Assembly (NCBI RefSeq): GCF_013285155.1
Contig: NZ_JABTEL010000001.1
Span: 124,001 to 188,000, forward strand
Length of the DNA stretch: 64,000 nt
Origin: Winogradskyella undariae
GTDB taxonomy: Bacteria; Bacteroidota; Bacteroidia; Flavobacteriales; Flavobacteriaceae
Direction: 5' to 3'
A program made the translations under genes and the position numbers. The number at the start of each line of letters is the position of its first letter. Positions within the stretch are counted from its first letter, which is position 1. Under the pieces are notes generated by a model, which was not told the origin of the DNA, ran no database searches, and was given only the letters and a program-made list of their open reading frames with translations. Shown here in pieces: positions 49,931 to 58,741 of the stretch.

Positions 49931-50898
49931 TATTCTACTGGTTTAGGGAGCTTAAAATTAATAACAAAGTAACTTCCTGAAATACTTGGTAGTACAAAAT
50001 TGAATAACCACATAAGTGTTGTGATGGTTAAAATTGTAAGTTCATTTACATTTAAGAAACTAAATAAAAAGACAGCTATACTACCTTTTATTACAAAGTC
50101 GAAAATAGAAATGGCTGGTATTATTGAAGTTAATAAATACATGCTTGTAATTACAGTCATGGCTTCAAAATAGCTAATTTCAATCCTAAAAACAATCAAT
50201 AAATAATAAAATTGAGATGAAAATAAAATATATCTAAGTAGCGAGTATAAAATATTTGTTAGATGTGTTTTTAAGCTAATCGATTTTAAGAAAATAATAA
50301 CAGAGCGGAAAGAAAATCCTTTAATTTTAAAATGGTTCTGCTTTGTTAAAAAAAGTAAAAGTAAACCAATCAATAATACAATCACACTATATTGTAAGAC
50401 TGTATAATAATTGATTTTTATTGAATACCGATTGATAAAAAACAATAAGCCAATACAACCTAATAGTGTTGTTATGATCATTTGTGCTAAATTCCCAAGA
50501 AGGTTTAATAGTACAATTTTTGTTCTAAACGGTTTTGTGTAGTACATCGCTTTTGCACCATATTCGCCAATTCGGTTTGGAGTAATTAACGATGCTGTGA
50601 GTCCACCTAAACTTTGTTCGGTAGCTTGGTGTATAGAAATTGGTTTTATTGACTTTACAAGGTTTTTCCATTTTAGAATTTCAAAAAACCAATTAAAAAA
50701 GCTTAAAAGGATTAAAAAAGTGATGGTTTTGAATGAAAATGATTCGTATTTGTCTAAAAAAGTAATAAATGCACTAAATTGTAAGTTTTTGTTTTCAGTC
50801 AGTTTAATGTAGATAAAATAAAAAGCAGCAACTACAATACTCAATTTAAAGAGTAAAAGCAATAATTGCTTAGTTTTGTAGTGTTTAATGAGATTCAT
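49930..50898 (-). CDS. Lysylphosphatidylglycerol synthase-TM / flippase-like membrane protein
   Basis: A 322-residue protein with about eight membrane helices. The pattern FFNWFFEILKWKNLVKSI followed by QATEQSLGGLTASLITPNRIGEYGAKAMY is that of the LPG-synthase TM region (UPF0104) family, found in proteins that move or build glycolipids. The soluble synthase domain is absent. It precedes a GT2 transferase gene, consistent with glycolipid synthesis. TTTATTTG ends four bases before its ATG, a possible leaderless promoter with a one-base deviation. Confidence 0.82.
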   Translation of the reverse strand: MNLIKHYKTKQLLLLLFKLSIVVAAFYFIYIKLTENKNLQFSAFITFLDKYESFSFKTITFLILLSFFNWFFEILKWKNLVKSIKPISIHQATEQSLGGLTASLITPNRIGEYGAKAMYYTKPFRTKIVLLNLLGNLAQMIITTLLGCIGLLFFINRYSIKINYYTVLQYSVIVLLIGLLLLFLTKQNHFKIKGFSFRSVIIFLKSISLKTHLTNILYSLLRYILFSSQFYYLLIVFRIEISYFEAMTVITSMYLLTSIIPAISIFDFVIKGSIAVFLFSFLNVNELTILTITTLMWLFNFVLPSISGSYFVINFKLPKPVE

Positions 50899-50925
50899 AT
50901 TGCAAATAAAATCAAAAACTTACAG

Positions 50926-51564
50926 ATGCAACACGCTTTTAAAAAATACATTTTCTTTTTTGGTATTGTTTTTATAACATTCAGTAGTCAGGCACAATAT
51001 GGCAACACGGCTAAATGGAAAGCTCTTTTTGCAGTTGGCCTCAACTATCCTACAACAGATGGTTTTGTAAATGGGTCTTATGCCAAATCGGTGAATTTTC
51101 CAACTGTAAATTTAGGAATTCAACATATGCTTACTAATCGCTATGGTGTAAAATTAGATTACGGATTTAATCGTTTTAAAAACTCGAGTGATACACCAGA
51201 TTTTAAGATTAACTACTCTAGGATCAACGCACAATTTGTATTTGACCCAACGGAATATATTGGGTTTGTGCCCATGCGCATGCGTACTATTTTGCATGCA
51301 GGTCCTGGTATAAGTTTTGTGAAGCCATTAGGAACTTTAGGAGATAATAAGCAGACCTATGCTAATCTTTTAGGTGGTTTAGAGTTGCATTATGCTATTA
51401 ACGAAAAAGTTTCTGTTTACACCGATGTTGCTTATATCTATGGCTTAACATCTTTAGATGATTATAATCCGGCCTCAACAGGTCTAGGTGCTTTTAACGG
51501 TAGTGTTTTTAACCTTACCTTTGGCTTGGCGGTTTCTTTAGATGGCTGCCGATACTGTAACTAA
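50926..51564 (+). CDS. Outer-membrane beta-barrel protein
   Basis: A 212-residue exported protein: signal peptide (about residues 1-24, SSQAQ) then antiparallel amphipathic strands (WKALFAVGLNYPTTDGF, YGVKLDYGFNRF, RMRTILHAGPGISFV, ELHYAINEKVSVYTDVAYIYGL) ending in a barrel-like LTFGLAVSL, then a short CRYC tail. It resembles OmpA/OprF-type N-terminal barrels without the peptidoglycan domain. A frame open back to 50866 lies over the divergent gene and lacks signal features, so ATG at 50926 is used. ruvC starts 3 bp after the stop. Confidence 0.8.
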   Translation: MQHAFKKYIFFFGIVFITFSSQAQYGNTAKWKALFAVGLNYPTTDGFVNGSYAKSVNFPTVNLGIQHMLTNRYGVKLDYGFNRFKNSSDTPDFKINYSRINAQFVFDPTEYIGFVPMRMRTILHAGPGISFVKPLGTLGDNKQTYANLLGGLELHYAINEKVSVYTDVAYIYGLTSLDDYNPASTGLGAFNGSVFNLTFGLAVSLDGCRYCN

Positions 51565-51567
51565 AGC

Positions 51568-52122
51568 ATGAGTAAAGAAAAAATTATTTTAGGAATTGAT
51601 CCTGGGACTACAATTATGGGTTTTGGACTCATAAAAGTTGTGGGTAAAAAAATGGAGTTTTTACAATTAAATGAACTGATGCTTAAAAAGTATGACGATC
51701 ATTATTTAAAACTCAAGCTTATTTTTGAGCGCACCGTAGAACTCATAGATACGTATCATCCAGATGAAATAGCGATTGAAGCCCCTTTCTTTGGGAAAAA
51801 TGTACAAAGTATGTTGAAGTTAGGAAGGGCACAAGGTGTGGCTATGGCTGCAGGTTTGTCACGCGAAGTTTCTATTACGGAGTACGCCCCAAAAAAGATT
51901 AAAATGGCAATTACCGGAAACGGAAATGCAAGTAAGGAGCAAGTGGCTAAAATGTTGCAAAGTATGCTGGGTTTAAAAACCATACCTAAAAATCTAGATT
52001 CAATGGATGGATTAGCAGCTGCGGTTTGTCATTTTTATAATGAAGGACGTGTAGAAGTTGGTAAAAGTTATTCTGGATGGGGTGCTTTTGTAAAACAGAA
52101 TGAAGATCGTGTAAAGAAATAA
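51568..52122 (+). CDS. ruvC: Holliday junction resolvase RuvC
   Basis: A 184-residue endonuclease that cuts Holliday junctions with RuvAB. Acidic catalytic residues are visible in LGIDPGTTIMG (Asp), IAIEAPFFGKN (Glu) and LDSMDGLAAAVCH (Asp-Asp), and the QGVAMAAG helix is conserved. Length is slightly above the usual 170-175. It lies 3 bp after the barrel gene, which is probably a chance operon partner. Confidence 0.95.
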   Translation: MSKEKIILGIDPGTTIMGFGLIKVVGKKMEFLQLNELMLKKYDDHYLKLKLIFERTVELIDTYHPDEIAIEAPFFGKNVQSMLKLGRAQGVAMAAGLSREVSITEYAPKKIKMAITGNGNASKEQVAKMLQSMLGLKTIPKNLDSMDGLAAAVCHFYNEGRVEVGKSYSGWGAFVKQNEDRVKK

Positions 52123-52229
52123 CTGTTTGTTATTACAGCGAAGGCAAGAATCTTCAAGTTAAAATAATTCCTCTAATTTATAAGATGTGCTAAGTTAACA
52201 GCTTGGTCGATTTATAATACAAAAACGAA

Positions 52230-53357
52230 ATGGCAGGCATATACATTCACATACCATTCTGCAAGCAAGCATGTCATTATTGCGACTTTCATTTTTCTAC
52301 TTCTATGAAGAAAAAAGATGAATTGATAGCTGCATTAGCTAAAGAATTAGAACTTCGAAAATCGGAATTTGAAGCGATAACCGTTGAAACTATTTATTTT
52401 GGAGGCGGAACCCCTTCTGTCTTATCAAATAGTGAAATACAGTTTGTTATTGATGCCGTTTACCAACATTACACGGTTTCTGAAAACCCAGAAATAACCC
52501 TAGAAGCTAACCCAGATGATTTATCTAAAGAACGCATTATTGCACTTTCTAAAAGCCAAATTAATCGCTTATCTATAGGAATTCAATCCTTCTTTGAAGC
52601 CGATTTAAAACTGATGAATCGTGCACATAATGCAGAAGAAGCTAAAGCGTGTTTAGAAGAAGCAACAAAACATTTTGACAATATATCTCTAGATTTAATT
52701 TACGGAATCCCTAATGCTTCAAACGCGCAATGGTTAGCAAATATAGAGATGGCTCTTGGTTTTAATGTGCCGCATATTTCTAGTTATGCTTTAACTGTAG
52801 AGCCTAAAACGGCATTGGCTTCCTTCATAAAAAAAGGAATTATTGACAATGTAGATGATGAGCAAGCGCATGAGCAGTTTCATATTTTAAAAGATAAATT
52901 GGAAGCATCAGGATTTGTTCATTACGAACTTTCTAATTTTGGAAAAGAAGGCTATTTCAGTAAAAATAATTCAGCTTATTGGCAAGGTAAATCTTATTTA
53001 GGAATAGGACCTTCTGCACATTCTTTTAATGGAAAACAGCGTGGTTGGAACGTGAAAAACAATTCAAAATACATTAAATCTATAGAGGCTAACCAATTAC
53101 CAATTGAGATAGAAACCCTTACTAAAACAGATCAGTATAACGAATATGTTATGACGGGTCTTAGAACAATTTGGGGTGTGTCTATTGAGAAAGTAACTGA
53201 AGATTTTGGTTTAGACTCTAAAAATTATTTACTTAAACAAGCAGATATTTTTATAAAGCAAGAGTTATTATACATAGATGAAGGCTATATCCGTGTCACA
53301 AAAAAAGGTCAATTTTTATGCGATGGTATTGCATCTGAGTTGTTTAACCTTAACTAG
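52230..53357 (+). CDS. hemW: Radical SAM heme chaperone HemW
   Basis: A 375-residue radical SAM protein. The cluster motif is IPFCKQACHYCDFHFS (C-x3-C-x2-C), followed by TIYFGGGTPSVLS and LSIGIQSF, with the C-terminal HemN-type domain (LGIGPSAHSFNGKQRGWN). True oxygen-independent coproporphyrinogen oxidase (HemN) is longer and has another N-terminal part, so the heme-insertion chaperone is the better call. It sits 107 bp after ruvC. Confidence 0.92.
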   Translation: MAGIYIHIPFCKQACHYCDFHFSTSMKKKDELIAALAKELELRKSEFEAITVETIYFGGGTPSVLSNSEIQFVIDAVYQHYTVSENPEITLEANPDDLSKERIIALSKSQINRLSIGIQSFFEADLKLMNRAHNAEEAKACLEEATKHFDNISLDLIYGIPNASNAQWLANIEMALGFNVPHISSYALTVEPKTALASFIKKGIIDNVDDEQAHEQFHILKDKLEASGFVHYELSNFGKEGYFSKNNSAYWQGKSYLGIGPSAHSFNGKQRGWNVKNNSKYIKSIEANQLPIEIETLTKTDQYNEYVMTGLRTIWGVSIEKVTEDFGLDSKNYLLKQADIFIKQELLYIDEGYIRVTKKGQFLCDGIASELFNLN

Positions 53358-53391
53358 TCTCAGAATCTTTTAATTTAAGATTAAATTGAAG

Positions 53392-53399
53392 TAATTTTG
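53392..53399 (+). promoter_or_regulatory. -7 element TAATTTTG of the cyclase-family gene
   Basis: A TAnnTTTG match 62 bp before the start at 53462. Confidence 0.4.
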
Positions 53400-53461
53400 T
53401 GGTAATACAATTCAAATTATATTAAAAAAGTTCCTGAAATATTGGTATAAATTAAGCAAAA

Positions 53462-54211
53462 ATGATAGCAACAATACAATACAACTCAAGGAAATTAAAA
53501 GTAGATTTAAAACAACCTTTAGATATCTCAATACCTTTAACAAGTGAAGATACCAACGTTAATGCTTGGTATTTAGCTCCTCCTAAAATTGAACCAGCAG
53601 TTATAGATGGTGACATAATTAGTGTTGCTAACGGTGCTGTAGTGAATTTTAATACCATCACTTTTAATCCGCATTCTCACGGAACACATACGGAAACTGT
53701 TGGGCATATCACAGAAAAGTTTTACTCCATTAATAAACATTTAAAACAGTTTTTCTTTTTAGCTGAAGTGATAACTGTTGCTCCTGAAAAATTAGGAGAT
53801 GATTATGTGATTTCTAAAAAGCAATTACAGTTTGCGTTAGGTAATAAAAAACGAGAGGCTATAGTGATTAGAACAATGCCAAATATGCGCGATAAATTAT
53901 CGAGACAATATTCTAATACTAACCCTACTTATTTATTGGAAGAATCTGCTAATTATTTAAAATCTAAAGACATTAAACACCTTTTAATAGATTTACCAAG
54001 TGTAGATAAGGAGCAAGATGGAGGAGAGCTTTTAGCGCATAATGCATTTTGGAATACGAGTGGTAAATTGCGTTTAGATGCTACAATTACAGAACTCATT
54101 TATGTGTCTAATAAAATAGAAGATGGTGAGTATATGCTTAATTTGCAAATTGCACCATTTGAGAATGATGCCAGTCCTAGTAAGCCTGTTTTGTATAAAG
54201 TTATAGAATAA
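53462..54211 (+). CDS. Cyclase-family (kynurenine formamidase-like) hydrolase
   Basis: A 249-residue protein with the family metal motif as FNPHSHGTHTETVGHI (HxGTHxD-like, here HGTHTE) near residue 72 and a second conserved segment IDLPSVDKEQDGGELLAHNAFW near residue 178. The group includes arylformamidases that hydrolyse N-formylkynurenine. The Asp of HGTHxD is Glu here. The substrate is unproven. Confidence 0.82.
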   Translation: MIATIQYNSRKLKVDLKQPLDISIPLTSEDTNVNAWYLAPPKIEPAVIDGDIISVANGAVVNFNTITFNPHSHGTHTETVGHITEKFYSINKHLKQFFFLAEVITVAPEKLGDDYVISKKQLQFALGNKKREAIVIRTMPNMRDKLSRQYSNTNPTYLLEESANYLKSKDIKHLLIDLPSVDKEQDGGELLAHNAFWNTSGKLRLDATITELIYVSNKIEDGEYMLNLQIAPFENDASPSKPVLYKVIE

Positions 54212-54259
54212 TAACTTGTGACATATTCGTTTATTTAGTGTCATATATTTAAATAAATT

Positions 54260-54868
54260 ATGGAAACTTTTTTTATAATCATCATCAGTGTTCTTGTCAC
54301 TTTAGGATTGGTTACAATCTATAAAGCATGGAAAACTAAAAAAGAAACTAATGAGCAATCAGTTTTACTTTTAGATAAAATAAAGCGTGTTTGTAAATTT
54401 GTTACGGTAGAAGGTGATTTTGCTGAAATTTACCATTATGAAGACGTAAAAGCTAAGTTTTTAAAACTAATATCTAGTCGTAAAAAGGCTTTAGTTGTTA
54501 TTAATGCTAAAGCTTATGTTGGATTTGATTTAAGTAAAATTGAAATGAGTTCTAATGCTAAAACAAAAACAGTTGTTTTGTCTCATTTTCCGCAACCCGA
54601 AGTATTATCTATAGAAAGTAATATTAATTATTACGATAAAAGTGATGGTATGTTTAATCGGTTTGAAGCTGCCGATTTAACAGATCTACATGTTAAGGCA
54701 AAGGCTCATATTATGGCTAAAGTGCCAGAAAGTGGACTCTTTAATGTGGCAAAGCAAGAAGCCTTAGAGGCCATTCATCTTATTGAAAATTTAGTTGAAA
54801 CAATTGGGTGGAAGGTAGATTATTCTGCACTTAAAATTGAAGCTGAAGAGAAGAAGAAACTTAACTAA
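54260..54868 (+). CDS. DUF4230 membrane-anchored protein
   Basis: A 202-residue protein with one N-terminal membrane helix (about residues 3-22). The soluble part, with VCKFVTVEGDFAEIYHYED, SRKKALVVINAKAYVGFDLSKI, LSHFPQPEVLSIESNINYYD and FNRFEAADLT, matches DUF4230, a family of unknown function in Bacteroidota and Firmicutes. It is followed by the YjbR gene 12 bp downstream. Confidence 0.85.
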   Translation: METFFIIIISVLVTLGLVTIYKAWKTKKETNEQSVLLLDKIKRVCKFVTVEGDFAEIYHYEDVKAKFLKLISSRKKALVVINAKAYVGFDLSKIEMSSNAKTKTVVLSHFPQPEVLSIESNINYYDKSDGMFNRFEAADLTDLHVKAKAHIMAKVPESGLFNVAKQEALEAIHLIENLVETIGWKVDYSALKIEAEEKKKLN

Positions 54869-54880
54869 AATCTTCAAATC

Positions 54881-55243
54881 ATGAATATAGAAGATTATAG
54901 AAATTACTGCCTAAAGAAAAAAGAAGTTACTGAACATTTTCCTTTTAATGATGATGCGCTTGTATTTAAAGTTTTGGGAAAAATGTTTGCCTTAACATCT
55001 TTAAAACGCTGGGAAAACGGAGAAGCATTTATTAATTTAAAATGCGATCCAGAATATGCACAAGAACTTAGAGCAGAATACGATACCATAAGGCCTGGTT
55101 ATCACATGCATAAAAAGCAATGGAATAGCATTTATATTCAAGAGGGCGAACTTTCAATACAACTTATTAAAGGTTTAATAGATCACTCTTATGATATGGT
55201 TGTGAGTGGATTATCAAAAAAGTTAAGAGAAAGTATTAAATAA
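54881..55243 (+). CDS. MmcQ/YjbR-family protein
   Basis: A 120-residue protein of the MmcQ/YjbR (CyaY-like fold) family: YCLKKKEVTEHFPFNDDALVFKVLGKMFAL at the N-terminus, INLKCDPEYAQELRAEYDTIRPGYHMHKKQWNSIYI in the middle and ISHSYD-like LIDHSYDMVVSGL near the end. It is predicted to bind DNA or a small ligand; function unknown. It is likely cotranscribed with the DUF4230 gene. Confidence 0.88.
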   Translation: MNIEDYRNYCLKKKEVTEHFPFNDDALVFKVLGKMFALTSLKRWENGEAFINLKCDPEYAQELRAEYDTIRPGYHMHKKQWNSIYIQEGELSIQLIKGLIDHSYDMVVSGLSKKLRESIK

Positions 55244-55331
55244 TTAACTTTTTAAATAATTCCAAAAACAACTAAAAAGACTTGAATTTCAGTGTTGTAG
55301 AGGGTTTTGGTGTGTTTTAGAAATTCAAATT

Positions 55332-55372
55332 ACCGTTCGTCGATACTTTTTTTCTATCCGTCGACAGTAAAT
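55332..55372 (+). promoter_or_regulatory. Candidate LytTR binding region upstream of the H-NOX operon
   Basis: ACCGTTCGTCGA (55332-55343) starts with ACCGTTCGT, a full match to the LytTR half-site consensus [TA][AC][CA]GTTN[AG][TG]. CGTCGA recurs 21 bp downstream within CGTCGACAGTAAAT (55359-55372), and a 21-bp repeat period is usual for LytTR dimers. A related element is found upstream of the gene at 62361 at the same distance from its -7 box. Confidence 0.6.
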
Positions 55373-55414
55373 GCTCCTTAACTGATTTATACATTTTAAT
55401 ACCATTAAATAAAG

Positions 55415-55422
55415 TAGTTTTG
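55415..55422 (+). promoter_or_regulatory. -7 element TAGTTTTG of the H-NOX operon
   Basis: A TAnnTTTG match 26-33 bp before the first start codon. There is no -33 TTG, which fits an activator-dependent promoter. Confidence 0.55.
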
Positions 55423-55441
55423 CTCTATATTTTAAAATTTA

Positions 55442-55858
55442 ATGTTAATGAAAACCCTCAATATTTTACTTATAGAAGACGATATGATTGAAATTATGAA
55501 GCTAAACAGAGCTTCAAGTTCACTTCAATTAAATCATAAAATTACGGAAGCTAATAATGGAGAAGATGCATTAAAATTACTTGAAGATAAAGATAGTTTA
55601 CCTGATATTATTTTATTAGATTTAAACATGCCAAAAATCAATGGTATAGAATTCTTAAAAATTCTGAAAGCTGATAATAGGTTAAAATATATTCCTACAG
55701 TTATTTTAACAACGTCAAACAATCAGAAAGATTTATTAGAATGCTATAAAATAGGGATTGCTGGTTATGTTTTAAAGCCTTTGAAATATGAGGATTATGT
55801 TTCTAAAATAGAGAAATTATTATCCTACTGGAGTATTAATGAGTTAATAACAGTTTAA
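55442..55858 (+). CDS. Single-domain response regulator (CheY-like)
   Basis: A 138-residue stand-alone receiver with no output domain. It has the acidic pair LIEDDMIE (13-14), the phospho-acceptor Asp60 in IILLDLNMPKING, Thr-Ser in VILTTSNNQ and Lys in YVLKPLKYEDY. It resembles the Rcp1-like receivers that act with multi-PAS kinases. ATG at 55448 (MKTLN) is an equally good start. The stop overlaps the H-NOX start by one base. It is the first of seven tightly packed genes and probably relays phosphate between the kinases and the Hpt protein. Confidence 0.9.
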   Translation: MLMKTLNILLIEDDMIEIMKLNRASSSLQLNHKITEANNGEDALKLLEDKDSLPDIILLDLNMPKINGIEFLKILKADNRLKYIPTVILTTSNNQKDLLECYKIGIAGYVLKPLKYEDYVSKIEKLLSYWSINELITV

Positions 55859-56400
55859 TGAAAGGAATTGTTTTTACTGAGTTTTTAGATCTTGTTGAAG
55901 ATAAGTTTGGATTAGAAATGGTAGATCGAATCATTTCAAGTTCAGAATTAGAATCGGAAGGTGTTTACACCTCTGTTGGTACATACAGTTTTTCAGAAAT
56001 GTTGCAATTACTTCAACATTTAAGTGAAAACACAGGGGTATCTATTGATAACCTCCTTTTAGTGTATGCTGAACATTTTTTTAGTGTAATAAAACAAAGC
56101 TACCCTGGACTTTTAGAAACCTACAAAGATCCTATTGAAATGCTGTCTTCTATAGAAAACCATATTCATATTGAGGTGCGAAAAATTTATCCAGATGCAG
56201 AATTACCAACATTCGAAGTTATAGAAAAAACAGAGAATTCACTGGTAATGGATTACAGCTCTAGTAGAGCAATGCATCATTTTGGACTTGGACTGATGAA
56301 CAAAACGTTCGAGCATTTCAATGCCACAGCAACTATAGAATTAAAAAAAATTAAAGAAGACGGTACTCAGGTAAGATTTATTATCAATAAAAATAAATGA
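55858..56400 (+). CDS. H-NOX heme nitric-oxide-binding protein
   Basis: A 180-residue stand-alone H-NOX domain. It starts MKGIVFTEFLDLVEDKFG. His104 in NHIHIEVRKIYPDAELPTF is the predicted axial heme ligand, with Pro117 thirteen residues later as in the family, and the heme-propionate motif YxSxR is Y133-S-S-S-R137. The segment after this motif (AMHHFGLGLMNKT) has no Tyr, so the distal Tyr used by O2-binding members seems to be missing and NO is the likelier ligand. The gene overlaps the next kinase gene by 4 bp (ATGA), the usual sign of an H-NOX-kinase pair. Confidence 0.93.
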   Translation: MKGIVFTEFLDLVEDKFGLEMVDRIISSSELESEGVYTSVGTYSFSEMLQLLQHLSENTGVSIDNLLLVYAEHFFSVIKQSYPGLLETYKDPIEMLSSIENHIHIEVRKIYPDAELPTFEVIEKTENSLVMDYSSSRAMHHFGLGLMNKTFEHFNATATIELKKIKEDGTQVRFIINKNK

Positions 56401-58739
56401 GCCAAGACCAAATCGAATTGCTACAGCGTGCCTTAGAACGAGAAAAGAAAGCTCGCAAAGCCGCTGAAAAAATTCTTGAAGAAAAATCAAGAGAACTCTA
56501 TCTTACCTCAAATAGATTAGAGAGTCTATTAGACGAAAAATCATCACAACTACAAGGTGTTTTCGAAAATATTATTGATGCTTTTGTCGTGATGAATATC
56601 AAAGGAGATATTTTAAAATTTAACGATGCTGCTACTCGATTATTTGGTTATGATGTATCCAGAGAGTCTATAAATGTTTCAAATTTAGTTCATAAAGACG
56701 ATTTACAATATGCGATGTTGTCTTTTGAAGAATTAAGAACTAAAGGTTTTTTTAAAAATTATGAAGCAAGAGTATACACAAAATCTAAAGAGATTAAATG
56801 GGTGCATATCAATGCGAGTTTAGTTTTTGATAAAAACAATAAACCAGTTGCTGCTCAGGGTATTGTTAGAGATATTACACAAGAGAGGCTGTTAAAACAA
56901 GAATTTAAAGATCAAAAAAACCAATTGAGTATTATTATAAATAATTCACCAATTGGAATTTCTCTTACCAAAGCCGATTATTCAGGTATTTTACAAATAA
57001 ATCAGGCACTAATTGATATGCTAGGTTATACGGCAGAAGAATTAATGTCAATGAAGGTTCAGGATATTACGCATCCTGATGATGAAGAATTTTCAAAAGA
57101 ACTAAGAGATCAACTTTTAAACGGTAAGATTGATAAATTTAATGTAGAAAAAAAATACATAAAAAAAGACGGTAATATTTTTTGGGCAAAAACAAACGTT
57201 ACAGCTGTTAGAAATAAAGTTGGTGAAATTGATTACCAAGTTGTAACAATTGAAGATGTTTCTAAAGAACGAGAAGCAAAAGAAAAACTAATTGAGTCCG
57301 AAAATAGATTAGCCACATTGGTATTAAACTTAGATAGTGGTATTATTTTAGAAGACGAAAATAGAAAAGTTGTATTGACAAACAATAAATTCTGTGAGTT
57401 GTTAAATATAAATATACCAATACAAGATTTATATGGCATGGATTGTTCTATAGCAGCAGAACAAAATAAAGTTTTATTTAAAGATCCAGAGGCATTTGTA
57501 CAACGGATGAATGATATAGATGAAGCTGAAGTAGAGGTGATTGGTGATGAGCTAGAGATGTTAGATGGTAAGATTTTAGAACGTAATTATTTACCAATTA
57601 TCATAGGAGAAAAATCTAAAGGATTTTTATGGACTTTTACAGATGTAACTTTAAAAAGATCTTATAGTAAAAGTTTAGAGGCACAAAAGCAAAAGTACTA
57701 CAGCATAATCGCTAATATGAATTTAGGATTAGTTGAAGTTAATAATAAAGAAGAAATATTAATGGTAAATCAGAGTTTCTCAGAAATGTCTGGTTATGCT
57801 GAAGATGAGTTGATTGGTAAACATGCTGGCAAAATTTTTAAGACCAGAGAAGCCATAGATATTATTGCAATAGAAAGTGATAAAAGAAAAAAAGGAGAGT
57901 CTAATTCATACGAAGTAAAAGTAGAAATTAAAAACGGAGACATTAGATATTGGCTTATAAGTGGTGCTCCAAATTATGATATTAACGGTCATGTTGTTGG
58001 TTCTATAGGAGTTCATATAGATATTACAGATTTAAAAAATCTTGAACTTCAGAAAGAGAAGTTGCTTTCTAAACTAGAGAAAAGTAATGATGAGCTTCAA
58101 GAATATGCTCATATTGTTTCTCATGATTTAAAATCGCCATTACGAAGTATAGATGCATTAGTAAGCTGGCTTAAAGAAGATAATAAAGGGAAACTAGATG
58201 AGATGAGTTTAAGAAATTTTAACCTCATTGAAACTACCTTAGAAAAAATGGAGCAATTAATTTCTGATGTGCTAGATTACTCTAGTATTGGAACAGAAAG
58301 AAATTCTTCGGTAGAGGTTGATCTTAATAAAATGTTAGATGATCTTATTACCATACTTTATGTGCCAGAACACATATCAATAAAGGTTTTAAATAAATTA
58401 CCTGCTATAAAAGGAGATGCTACTAAATTACAGCAGTTATTTCAGAATTTAATTAGTAATGCTATTAAATTTATTGACAAAGAAAAAGGGTTTATAACGA
58501 TAAACGTTGAAGATTTTAAAAGTCACTACAAGTTCTCAATTCAAGATAATGGCATGGGGATTGACAAACAATTTCATGATAAAATATTTAAAATTTTTCA
58601 CGCTTTAAATAAAAGTAAAGATTCTACAGGTATAGGATTATCTATTGTTAAAAAAATTGTAGATCTACACGAAGGTCAAATATGGTTAGATAGTCAGTTA
58701 AATGTGGGGACTACCTTTTATTTTACTTTAAAAAAATAA
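56397..58739 (+). CDS. Multi-PAS soluble histidine kinase partnered with H-NOX
   Basis: A 780-residue cytosolic kinase. An N-terminal coiled coil (about residues 3-55) precedes four PAS-like domains (about 50-165, 175-300, 305-420 and 430-555); the first two and the fourth are clear, with YDVSRESINVSNLVHKDD and GYTAEELMSMKVQDITHPDDEE, while the third is diverged. The HisKA has ELQEYAHIVSHDLKSPLRSID (His576), followed by a HATPase_c with QQLFQNLISNAIKF, DNGMGI and STGIGLSIVKKIVDLH. It has no membrane segment. H-NOX probably controls its activity. Its core is closely related to that of the kinase at 59875. Confidence 0.93.
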   Translation: MSQDQIELLQRALEREKKARKAAEKILEEKSRELYLTSNRLESLLDEKSSQLQGVFENIIDAFVVMNIKGDILKFNDAATRLFGYDVSRESINVSNLVHKDDLQYAMLSFEELRTKGFFKNYEARVYTKSKEIKWVHINASLVFDKNNKPVAAQGIVRDITQERLLKQEFKDQKNQLSIIINNSPIGISLTKADYSGILQINQALIDMLGYTAEELMSMKVQDITHPDDEEFSKELRDQLLNGKIDKFNVEKKYIKKDGNIFWAKTNVTAVRNKVGEIDYQVVTIEDVSKEREAKEKLIESENRLATLVLNLDSGIILEDENRKVVLTNNKFCELLNINIPIQDLYGMDCSIAAEQNKVLFKDPEAFVQRMNDIDEAEVEVIGDELEMLDGKILERNYLPIIIGEKSKGFLWTFTDVTLKRSYSKSLEAQKQKYYSIIANMNLGLVEVNNKEEILMVNQSFSEMSGYAEDELIGKHAGKIFKTREAIDIIAIESDKRKKGESNSYEVKVEIKNGDIRYWLISGAPNYDINGHVVGSIGVHIDITDLKNLELQKEKLLSKLEKSNDELQEYAHIVSHDLKSPLRSIDALVSWLKEDNKGKLDEMSLRNFNLIETTLEKMEQLISDVLDYSSIGTERNSSVEVDLNKMLDDLITILYVPEHISIKVLNKLPAIKGDATKLQQLFQNLISNAIKFIDKEKGFITINVEDFKSHYKFSIQDNGMGIDKQFHDKIFKIFHALNKSKDSTGIGLSIVKKIVDLHEGQIWLDSQLNVGTTFYFTLKK

Positions 58740-58741
58740 AG